Below, one piece after another: positions 46,364 to 56,840 of a stretch of 64,000 nucleotides of DNA. Positions within the stretch are counted from its first letter, which is position 1. Each line of letters begins with the position of its first letter. The notes under the pieces were generated by a model. The model was not told the origin of the DNA and did not search any database. It worked only from the letters and a program-made list of their open reading frames with translations. The position numbers and the translations under genes are program-made. Origin of the DNA: Helianthus annuus. Its lineage: Eukaryota; Streptophyta; Magnoliopsida; Asterales; Asteraceae. The DNA is taken from positions 169,552,265 through 169,616,264 of the forward strand of contig NC_035437.2 of assembly GCF_002127325.2 (NCBI RefSeq). Reading direction: 5' to 3'.

Positions 46364-47077
46364 GATGCATGTATGATGGCAAGTAGCTAGGGAAGGCAAG
46401 AGAAGTCATAATTTAATGTATGAAAACAAACAAGTATGGTAATGATGGGGAAGTATTTGGGTGGGAAGGAGTATTATTAAAGGGAAATGAGAGGAGCTAG
46501 TGTTGTCGCTATCTATCGCCTCTTCAAATAAACAATATAAACATAGACTAGTCTCTTTTTGTTTTCTTTAACTTCTCCTTTTTCCTTCTTTCTTTATGTC
46601 ACTCTTACATCATTCATACACATTCAAGCTTACATTCTAAGAAATTGACTTTCCACAATATGTATGTAAATGATACATAACCTATAAATATATTAAATTT
46701 CAATTCATGAGTTATATAAATAACATTTGAAAGATGCATGTCAGGTTACTTTATTTTAGGATACAAATATGAGAATTCAACCATTTGATAATACTCTTTT
46801 GTAAATTTAAATGTACCCATGCAAGGTCATACATGATGAATAAATACTTTTAAATTGCATCATATATTTGAACTTAATTAACCCTGAAGCATAAACTTCT
46901 AACATCCGATTTGTGTAATATGAAAATATCATGTGATTTTGCTTTTTTACACTCAAATTTAATGATTTAATCTCTAGAAATCCCCATTTTTATTTATTTA
47001 TTTTTGCAATTTTGCCTTTTCACAACCCAAGTTCGCAAGTAGAATGGCTATGATTTACACATGTCAACTTGTTAGTT

Positions 47078-47112
<35 letters not shown>

Positions 47113-47154
47113 TTCTAAAATTGCATGAATTCAGTTGGCCATATATGAAATTTT
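46364..47154. other. Intergenic interval, no gene
   Basis: AT-rich, with CT-rich stretches near 46550-46610 and a run of about 29 T near 47081-47109. No coding frame or terminal repeats recognised. Confidence 0.5.
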
Positions 47155-47398
47155 TGTGTCGAAAGACAATTTTGATACCTTATGATAATCAAAGTAGTTA
47201 TTTGTGTGGTTGCCCGGAAAATTCCCTTCTAAGATAAAGTGTTTGTTAACTTGTATGTTCAAAATTAGACCGGTTTTGTGTCGAAAGACAATTTTGATAC
47301 TTTATGGTAATCAAAGTAGTTATTTGTGTTGTTGCCGGGAAAATTCCCTTCCAAGATAGAGTGTTTGTTAACTTGTATGTTCAAAATTAGACCGGTAT
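47155..47398. repeat. 122-bp tandem duplication
   Basis: The unit TGTGTCGAAAGACAATTTTG through AAAATTAGACCGGT is present twice in direct tandem (47155-47276 and 47277-47398) with few differences. Confidence 0.9.
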
Positions 47399-47779
47399 AT
47401 TTTATCAGCAAATTGGCACGATTGTTACTTTCACAATATAATCCTTAAACTTTTCCTTACTTTTTAAAAGATTTAGGGTAACATAAAGCTTGAAAGTTCA
47501 TTTTTAATTATTTACTGTATTGCCCGAGTATAAAAAAATGTTGTCTAAGATTTTTGCAATAGGAAATATACATGTTCACCAAACTATGATTGTCATATGT
47601 TGTGCACAAAATATGATTGTACTATATTATCCATCAAAGAGAAGCAAGGAATATCTATGTAGCCAAGTCCCTACTACTTGATGACGTTATCATTTTTTTC
47701 ACAATAGGGAAAGTCACACAAATATATAAAAAGACAAACGTAATTTAATTAATCATGTATATTATTTATTAATTAATAA

Positions 47780-48405
47780 AATATTGATAACATACGTACC
47801 TATCCTTTTATAAAATTGTTTTATGTGATTGCTATAAAATAATATAGTATAATACATTAAATATTGATAACATACGTACCTATCCTTTTATAAAAGGAAA
47901 ATTGGTTTTTAATAAACCAACCTTTGTCCCGTTGGTAAATAATAATCTTACCTACGTAATTGGTATACAATAATCCTACCTATCAACATGTTGGTACTCA
48001 ATGAAATTCCGTTAATTTTTTTTAACTGAAGTTAATTTTTAAGTTTTATTTATTACACAAAAAGTCCCTGTAGTTGTAATTTACTAGTTTTAACTATTTT
48101 ATAAAACAAAAAAAAACCTCAAGGGACTGTAATTTACTAGTTTTAAAATAGTTAAAACTAGTAAATTACAACTACAGGGACTGTTTCTGTAATAAATAAA
48201 ACTTAAAAACTAACTTCAGTTAAAAAAAATTAACGGAACTTCATTGAGTACCAACATGTTGATAGATAGGATTATTGTATACCAATTACGTAGGTAAGAT
48301 TATTATTTACCAACGGAACAAAGGTTAGTTTATTAAAAACCAATTTTCCTTTATAAAATTGTTTTATGTGATTGCTATAAAATAATATAGTATATACATT
48401 AAACT
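47780..48405. repeat. About 80-bp tandem duplication, second copy split by a MITE
   Basis: The unit ATATTGATAACATACGTACC, TATCCTTTTATAAAATTG … is complete at about 47780-47860. A second copy starts at about 47861, is interrupted at 47896-48349 by a MULE-type MITE and resumes at 48350. The duplication therefore predates the MITE insertion. Confidence 0.85.
47896..48349. mobile_element. Foldback MULE-type MITE, 454 bp
   Basis: Ends GGAAAATTGGTTTTTAATAA and its inverted partner TTATTAAAAACCAATTTTCC are flanked by the exact 9-bp duplication TTTATAAAA (47887-47895, 48350-48358). The arms are almost fully complementary. It has no coding content. Confidence 0.93.
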
Positions 48406-48835
48406 AGGTTAGAACCTCGTGTATTACACGAGTTGAATAAATGTAATTTAATATACTAAATTAAAACAATTATTCTTTAAAAATCTCGTTTATTACACGG
48501 GTTGAACAAATGTAATTTTATATATTAAATAATAAAAAAAACTATATCTATAAGAACCTCATGTATTGTACTGAATAAATGTAATTTTATATACCAAATA
48601 ATAAAAACCCGTGTATTGTACGGGTTGAATAAATCTAATTATATATACTAAATAATAAAAAAAATTATATCTTTAAAAACACTATGTATTACACGGGTTA
48701 AATAAATGTAATTTTGTAACCTTATATATTACACGGGTTGGATAAATGTAATTTTATAAACTAAATAATAAAAAAAATATATCTTTATAAACCCCGTGTA
48801 TTATACGGGTTGAATAAATCTAATCATATATACTA
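48405..48835. repeat. Tandem repeat with ACCCGTGTATTACACGGGTT hairpins
   Basis: Degenerate units of about 70-120 bp each carry a small inverted repeat (CGTGTATTACACG) followed by TGAATAAATGTAATTTTATA and an A-rich tail. Six or so units are visible. The sequence is similar in style to CCCGTGTATTACACGGG motifs found at the ends of plant Helitron-like repeats. Confidence 0.7.
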
Positions 48836-48839
48836 ATTC

Positions 48840-50044
48840 ATCATCATCATCATCATACTCGGTAAATCCCACAAATAGCAAAGCTATGGTAGGGTCTGAG
48901 AAGAGTAAGATGTAAAGACTGCTTTCAGTAAGACCCCCGACTCGATAGTAGTTTTGCATCAAGTTTTGGACATAAGGCACATAACACTTAGCAATCGGGA
49001 CAAAGACCGATTAGTGCATGTTCCCTTTTGTCTTTCTCCTATCAACGCCACCACATGATGATGATGCATGATTAACCGTCCGCCGCTTTTAACGTTATTT
49101 TCACAAATTTAGTGAAATAACGTTAAAATTAGTGCAATTACACTTTTGCCCTCCGAGCGTCCACACATATATACATTATTAAAAGTTAGATTAGATTATA
49201 TATGAAATAAGTGTATAACAAAAAGTCTTTATAAATTTCACATAGAATTAATTAGAATCCTTTACTAAAAATAGGTTAGATTATATATGGGCTTATACGT
49301 GTGAGTAATTGTGATTATTGAATGGTTGAATTTTGAGAGTTTTGAAATGTGAATTTGATTATGATAGATTATATTTTAGTTTTAAAACTTCTAGAATGAT
49401 TGAATCAAATAAAAGGATTATGATTTCCTAGAAACAAAAATAACTGAGTTTTTTTTCGATCATTTTGAACATGAACAAATAGAACGATAGCATCTTAATA
49501 AAAAAATAACCTAATTACAAATGTGAAACCCAATAATTTTACTTCTGTCCCATTTGAATGGAAAAGATAAGTACAAACTAAATTTAAAAAAAAATGCAAT
49601 ATGAAAATAATAGATAGAATAATCGATTTTTTTTTTTACAAATGTGAAACCCAATAATTTTACTTCTGTCCCATTTGAACGGAAAAGATAAGTACAAACT
49701 AAATTTAAAAAAAAATGCAATATGAAAATAAGAGATAGAATAATCGATATTTTTTTCATAAAATAAAATATGAGACAAGGGTAAACTAAATAAAAAAGTG
49801 TCAATTTGGTAAATAATAATATTAAGTATGAAAATGCAGGAAATTACAAATGTAGACATCTTCAATGAATGACACGTGTTCAAAATCAGGTTTCTTTTTA
49901 TTATAGAGTATAAATACTGAAATGGTTAAAACAATCATATCAGATTGAATAATTATTACATATTTCAAAAATCATATAATTTACATACAACAAATTTTCA
50001 TCATGTATATGTATTGGGGTGTTGTAAAAGAGGCTTAGGGGTAT
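48840..50044. other. Intergenic interval with one 121-bp direct duplication
   Basis: A block from CAAATGTGAAACCCAATAAT to GATAGAATAATCGAT is repeated at about 49518-49627 and 49639-49748. This produces overlapping minus-strand frames that read the same peptide twice and are not genes. An ATC microsatellite lies near 48838-48857. Confidence 0.6.
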
Positions 50045-50053
50045 TTTCAAAAA

Positions 50054-51674
50054 GAGTTAATTACTGTTTTCGTCCCTAAGGTTTGTAAAAAATAACGGTT
50101 TCAGTCCATCAGTTTAAAAATTGCGATTTCAGTCCATTAGTTTCATTTTTGTAACCATTTCAGTCCACTAACTTAACTCCATCCATTTATTTTGTTAACT
50201 TTGAGTTAACTAACTAATACAGGGACGGTTTGCGTCAGTTTTAGAAACACAGGGACTTAAGTGTAAACTCTAAAACATTAAAACAAAAAAAATAGTAAAT
50301 TCCAAAAAATCAAAAAAATTCCAAAAAAACCAAACAAATTCCAAAAAATTCTAAAAAATAATAAAAATTCCAAAAATTCTAAAAAATTCTAAAAAAATCC
50401 AAAAAATCCGTTTCGGCGCGAACTGTTTCGAACCTGAACCGTTTCGAGCTTAACCGTTTCGACGCGAACCGTTTTGACCCGTACCGTTTCGACCCGAACC
50501 GTTTCGAGCTGAACCGTCCGTACCGTTTCGACCGGAACCGTTTCGAGCTGAACCGTTTCGACGCGAACCGTTTCGACCCGTACCGTTTCGAGCCGAACCG
50601 TTTTGACCCGTACCGTTTCGAAGCCGAACCGTTTCGACCCGTACCGTTTCGAAGCCGAACCGTTTCGAACCGAACCGTTTCGACCCGTACCGTTTCGAAG
50701 CCGAACCGTTTCAAGCCGGACTGTTTCGAACAGAATCGTGCCGTTTCGAACCGAACCGTTTCGAGCTGAACCGTTTCGAACCGAACCGTTTCGAGCTGAA
50801 CCGTTTCGAACTGAACCGTGCTGTATCGAACCGAACCGTTTCAAGCTGTACCGTTTCGACGCGAACCGTGCCGTATCGAACCGAAACGGTTCGGCTTCGA
50901 AACGGTACGGCTTCGAAACGGTTCGGGTCGAAACGGTACGGTTCGATACGGTTCAGCTCGAAATGGTTCGGTTCGATACGGCACGGTTCGGTTCGAAACG
51001 GTTCAGCTCGAAACGGTTCGGTTCGAAACGGCACGGTTCGGTTCGAAACGGTACGGCTTGAAACGGTTCGGCTTCGAAACGGTACGGGTCGAAACGGTTC
51101 GGTTCGAAACGGTTCAGCTCGAAACGGTTCGGCTTCGAAATGGTACGGGCCGAAACGGTTCGGCTCGAAACGGTACGGGTCGAAACAGTTCGCGTCGAAA
51201 CGGTTCAGCTCGAAACGGTTCGGGTCGAAACGGTTCAGGTCGAAACGGTACGGACGGTTCAGCTCGAAACGGTTCTGGTTCGAAACAGTTTGCGCCGAAA
51301 CGGATTTTTTGGATTTTTTAGAATAATTATGATTTTTTAGAATTTTTATTATTTTTTAGAATTTTTATTATTTTTTAGATTTTTTTGGAATTTGTTTGGT
51401 TTTTTGGAATTTTTTTGATTTTTTGGAATTTACTATTTTTTTTGTTTTAATGTTTTAGAGTTTACACTTAAGTCCCTGTGTTTCTAAAACTGACGCAAAC
51501 CGTCCCTGAATTAGTTAGTTAACTCAAAGTTAACAAAATAAATGGATGGAGTTAAGTTAGTGGACTGAAATGGTTACGAAAATGAAACTAATGGACTGAA
51601 ATCGCAATTTTTAAACTAATGGACTGAAACCGTTATTTTTGACAAACCTCAGGGACGAAAACAGTAATTAACTC
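50054..51674. mobile_element. Giant foldback MULE-type element with minisatellite arms, 1.62 kb
   Basis: The outer arms match the 300-bp MITE at 39.7 kb: GAGTTAATTACTGTTTTCGT at the left, ACAGTAATTAACTC at the right. They are flanked by the exact 9-bp duplication TTTCAAAAA (50045-50053, 51675-51683). Inside are A-rich (left, 50275-50405) and T-rich (right, 51305-51450) mirrored segments. Next comes a 15-bp minisatellite: CCGTTTCGACGCGAA-type units on the left (50405-50880) and their complement on the right (50880-51305). The structure is therefore one inverted repeat with arms of about 800 bp. Long frames on both strands are periodic reads of the minisatellite (SKRFGSKRF, RNGSVRNGS, FETVRVETV) and not proteins. 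Confidence 0.92.
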
Positions 51675-51683
51675 TTTCAAAAA

Positions 51684-51949
51684 AAAAAAAAGTTAATATT
51701 CCACTTTTAGTCCAAAATTTATTGATTTTTCATTTTTAACCTAAAAGTTTTCATTTTTTTCAATTTAATCTAACATTTTTTTTGCTTTCAACTTTGGTCT
51801 TTATACTTATCATATTTCGTAAATTTTTTGCTTAACGTTTCATTCTAAATTTTGCGAGTTAAAACGGTGCAACGTGCGTGTGTGGTTCAACGTTATTATG
51901 TTTCGTTTAACACTTCGTTCTAATTTGCGAGTTAATACGACGCAACGTA
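51684..51949. other. Short interval with GCAACGT-type repeats
   Basis: Contains CGAGTTAAAACGGTGCAACG and a second GCGAGTTAATACGACGCAAC block. The sequence continues on the far side of the next LTR (55447 on) with TGGTTCAACGTTTTTACG. It is therefore the split target of the solo LTR. Confidence 0.6.
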
Positions 51950-54900
51950 TGTCACACCCCGACCACGTAAAACAACAAAACGTGGCGGAAACGTCGGGGA
52001 GTGTTGTAACAGAATCATTGTTTCACAACCATGGATTAAATAGTTTTGTTTTATTGAATTATTGAATTCAATGTTTTGGTACAATTTAAAATAAAACAAA
52101 TAATTGTTTCTCAGTTTTAAGTCGCTAAGGCACAAGTCCATCCTATATGTAGCGTGCATCAACAATCATCACATAGCAGTACCTGAAACATATATGAAAA
52201 TATGGTACGTCAGCATAAAAATGCCTGTGAGTAACATAGGATTTTGTGTATTAGATTCATGGCTTTAGATAATATGAGAAAAAGGTTTTATGTTTTTCAA
52301 AATAGCCATGAATCTAATGTAAAAGTTTTGTTTCTGAAAATGTGTCGTTTTGGAAAACGGGTTTATAGTATAGACAAAAATATACTTTGGTTTTGAAAAG
52401 TTTGTACAAATAGTATATCATAGTATACTTTAGTTTTGAAATAGTTAAATGGATAGTATATCAAAATATACTTTAGTAATTAAAATAATAGTTTCGGTAG
52501 TATATCTCAAGTATACTTTGGTTTAAGAATAAAAGTATTGGTAGTATATCAAATTATACTTTGGTTTGTAAATAGCATATCAACTATGCTTTGGTTAAAA
52601 GTAGCATATCAACTATGCTTTAGATAGTATATCAAAATATACTTTAGTTTAAAATAACAAAGTTGGTAGTATATCAAACTATACTTTGGTAAACAGTAGC
52701 ATATCAAACTATGCTTTGGTTTAAAAATAGCATATCAACTATGCATTGGTTTAAAAATAACAAAGTAGGTGTGTTAAAACATATGTTGGATTCTTGTACA
52801 TAGTATATCAAAATATACTTTGGTAGATCACATTTGAGAGCACATCAAACTGTACTTTTGTAGTATATCGACATATACAAAGAGAGTGTGATTTGGTATT
52901 CAACAAAGCCTTAGTGTATCAAACTACACTTTGGAGACTATAGAAATACCACGAAGGCAATTTCTATTTGGTTTAAATTTGGTTTCTGACATTCCATACA
53001 ACAGGAATGGGGTGTCTAGTCCTATAGCGCTATATCATACTACCAATCGGCTGGGTGAATGTATAAAAAAAATGGTACAATCCAACAATTTGTTTATTAA
53101 GTTTTGGAAAATCAGTGTTTAAACCATAGGTAATTGTTTAATTTGTCAAAAGAATATGTATTAAGCATGTGTAATCATATAGTTTAAAATCAGGAAAATA
53201 ACAGATAGGCATATATGTTTCACCCCAAAACAATTGAAAACAGTAAAAGAGGGGACTATGTACTCACTTGAGATTGCAAGTATCCTTGATTAAGTGTCCT
53301 AACAAAGCTCGGGAAATCAAGGAATCAAGTGGCACCTAGTATGGATCACTATGTTAAACAATCGGATCCTAAATCGGGAGATAGGATAGAATGAAGTTCT
53401 ATAAATCAAATGAGTATTGCAACTCATATGGTATGATTTAATAGAGCTAGCATTCTGATTGGAAGGCTTACCTAAGTGCTTTTGACCCGTTTCGACACAT
53501 TATGGTAACATAAGCCACTATAATGCGTCGTTTGCGTAAAACTATGTTCGGATGGTAATCTATGTGCTATGTCAAGTCTTACATGCCCAATTATCCCTAA
53601 ACATGTTACTAAATCAGATTATATGTCAAAAATATGTTCACATAATCAAAATATGGATTTTAGCTTCAAAAGGGCATTTTGGTCATTTACTATGGGCATA
53701 CAAGCTAACTAGCAAATGACTAACCAATCCTATGTGATCATAAGGTATAACCTCAGTGGTTATTACCTATGTAACCATGATCACTAAGTGTGCTTGGTCG
53801 GATCCTAAAGATCGACCAAACGGGTCGGGTTCGGAAGTATAAGCGGTTGTTTAGACCGCTTACCTTACGATCCTAAACAAGCACAAACTAATAGTGTCGA
53901 GTTAGACATGTCAAAACATGTCTAACCTACTGATTTGGTATCAAAACAAAGCGTTTTGATACCCTAAAGTAGTTCCGTTGCAAAATGCGTGCTAAAACGC
54001 ATTTTGACCGAAACTTTGACTCGGCACTACAACTAGATAACGTGGTAATCAGCGGTTATAATCGCGAAGGATTATAACTATCGTGATTACAATCACGTGT
54101 CAAAGTTCAATTGAACTTTGACTTGACCAATTGATGGTCAAAACCGAAAGTCAAACTGTTGGCCAAACTGTTTGACTTTCTGCACTACATAAGGAAAAAG
54201 CAAGAAAAAGAATGAAAGAAGGCTCACAATAGTCCTTGCTATCTTTTCTACTAAGAAGACAAGTCCCAAATCAGTTGAGAGAGCTTCCAAAGCAGATAAG
54301 AAGAGAGGAATGAGTGAATGAGCAAAGAAATGAAGTGAACTTGATGGCTATTTATAGTTGTAGTGGATTAACAAGATCATTCCACTTGTTTTTCTTAGCC
54401 ATTAAGCATTAATCCTAGCCATACATGTGTTAGGAGCAGGTGCAAAGCCTTGGAGAGGTGGTAACTTGGTTACCACACAAAGAAATTGCAAGATTGGCCC
54501 CTGAAATTACAAACTGTTGCTGAAAACACATATTCTGCCTAGATGAGGCACTCGCGTAGCGCGACGGCATAGGCCTTAGGGCTCGCGCTACGCTACGGCG
54601 TGTCTGATTCAGCAAAGTTTCAAAAATGGCAGAAATGGTCCCTGCACGCGTTTAAAGCCTTTTTCGATGCGTTTAAACCCCGTTAACCTCATTTCAAGGC
54701 TCTAAAATGAAGTTAAAGCATAGGGAACTCAAAACATGCTCAAAAACATCTCGGATGTCGGTTCGTTTGATCGTAAAATCGCGTTGTTCGGTTAATTACG
54801 ACGGAAGTTGTAACGAACGCAAAATCGATCCAAATTAAACGACGAATGGAATTTTTGCATGGCGATCACTAAAATAAAAATATTTTAGTGTGTACAAAAA

Positions 54901-55441
54901 TTTTGGATGTCCAGATGTGTCCAGAACGTAAGATATGCGCGAAAATGCAAACTTACGTCGTTTTTGACACTTTTAGTCCCTGTAAGATCATATAAGCATG
55001 TTTTCGCACACCGAACCACTCAAAGCTTGTTTCTAAGCTATGATTAGGTTATATATGGTATGTTTAACTTATGATCAAGTTCTGGACTTGTTCGATACCA
55101 TACGAATCGGTATAGTTTCGCAGTTTGACGCAAATAGTCCCTGCGATCGAATAAACTTGTTTTCGCCATACCAAACCTTCCAAAACTTATTTCTAAGTTA
55201 TGTAAAGGTCATTTAAGGTATGTTAAGCCTATTCCACTATTCCGGAGTGTTTGTCGCGCTAAACTGATTACGTTTACGCACCAGTGCGCATATAACTTTC
55301 CAGAAAGCGATTTAAAGCTCGGAATTGAACAAGAATTGATATGTGCAAAGGATACACATATTTATACAAATCCCAGGTATGAAACACAATGTTTCATAGG
55401 TTTGGCATTTGTTTGGTGTTCATGGTGACACAGGTGTCACA
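51950..55441 (-). mobile_element. Solo LTR, 3.49 kb, minus orientation
   Basis: Perfect inverted ends TGTCACACC/GGTGTCACA are flanked by the exact 5-bp duplication ACGTA (51945-51949, 55442-55446). A TATAAATA box on the minus strand (54349-54356) gives the orientation. No internal domain is present. The ends resemble those of the gypsy LTRs at 12.6 and 34.7 kb. The GC-rich part near 54540-54610 has GCGCTACGC-type words. Confidence 0.88.
52370..52930. repeat. TAGTATATCAAACTATACTTTGG minisatellite inside the LTR
   Basis: More than ten variants of GTAGTATATCAAAATATACT or GTAGCATATCAACTATGCT spaced about 35-50 bp. Each half-unit is an imperfect palindrome around ATATCAAAATAT. Confidence 0.8.
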
Positions 55442-55446
55442 ACGTA

Positions 55447-56840
55447 CGTGTATGGTTCAACGTTTTTACGCTATTTTTTTCCCGTTTAACATAACAGGTT
55501 GGTCGCAACGAGGGGGTACTAAGTCAACTTAGTTATTATTTTCTGTGTTTTATGTTACGATCTAATTTCTTCACATTAATACGTGTTGATTGTTGGCGAT
55601 GGTGTGATATTGATATTATTTGAAATAGTTTTACACCCCCACTGCAACGCAACGTGGTATGGCTTAATGCTAGTTATATTTCATAATTTAACTAATGCTT
55701 TTTTATGAAAAATTTAAAGGGTATTTTAGCTGTTCATAGACCATTAGATAAATGAAAAAGCACAAAGCATGGGCCCTATACTCCTTCACCAACACCCTTC
55801 CATTTCCTTTTTAGGAATCTTAAACATATAAAATAAAAAAGAAATACTAACACCAAAAATACCACACTTCCACTAACTCATTTATTCCTAACATTATATT
55901 CTATTATTTTTCTTTTTAGTTTCAAAATCATATCATAATCACCTACTATTACTCAATCAATAAGCTTAAGAAGTTTGAAGAAACCATATTTAATACAACA
56001 AACATCCACACCCAAACCTTTAATACAAGTTGTCTTACTTATAATGATGATAATCATCTAAGCAAAAAGATTTGTTAAGACCACTAATTAGACTTATAAG
56101 TAAAACCAATGACTACCAATAACTTTAATCCTTTTTAGCTATGTAAATATCCTATAAACCACTTACTAACTTTTAATCCATGTAAATACTCTGTAACTAA
56201 AAATACAAGTATTACTGATCACTTATTATCGACAGATAATAAGTATGCTAATTAACATAAGTATATTCACGTACACACTAAATATTGTTTTCTACGTCTT
56301 CTAGGATGTTCATCATGATCATTCGATCAAGCACACTAGCTAGCCACAAGTATTAATAATCATCAATGGAAATTGTTATCGACACAAAAGTGCCGCTAAA
56401 AAAATTATGGATCATCATAAAACCTATTGTTAACTTTTATGTAACCTAGGATGCTACTCGAAGGCACAAATCAAGGATGATCATGAAAAAGAATCACAAC
56501 TAATTAATATACAAATTTGATTAAGTATGCATGGTATAATTAGAACCTGTTCTCACATATTCCTACACAAAACTTTAGTTAAATAATCATTATTAATGCT
56601 ACAATTATTACAAATATACCCGGTTTTTATGTACAAAGATGGACACCTTTAACTCTAAAAGAACAATATTGGCCAAAACTGCATCATTTTGTGTGTAGCT
56701 GGCCTAGCATTTTAAAGATTCATATCTTTTTTTCACTTTCTCTTCAGATTTCTACTAGATATCTATTATTTATTGCCTAGAATTAATTCCTTTGATGATC
56801 GCTATCGGCCCCATGAACAAATTCTTTCTGGTTTTCACAC
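55447..56840. other. Intergenic interval and 3' flank of the bHLH gene
   Basis: AT-rich. Near 55636-55672 a sequence ending AATGCTAGT with a preceding GC-rich weak stem (CCACTGCAACGCAACGTGG) could be a Helitron-like 3' end. The last few hundred bases should include the 3' UTR of the bHLH gene. No coding frame seen. Confidence 0.45.

Noticed and set aside
49511..49883. Minus-strand 97- and 99-residue frames with hydrophobic repeats
   Set aside because: The peptide repeats because the DNA is a 121-bp direct duplication; it is AT-rich and has no family pattern.
50379..51340. Seven overlapping frames of 66-167 residues on both strands with periodic SKRFGSKRF, RNGSVRNGS or FETVRVETV peptides
   Set aside because: They are reads of a 15-bp minisatellite in all frames; period-15 DNA without stops yields such frames automatically. 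No non-repetitive domain is present.
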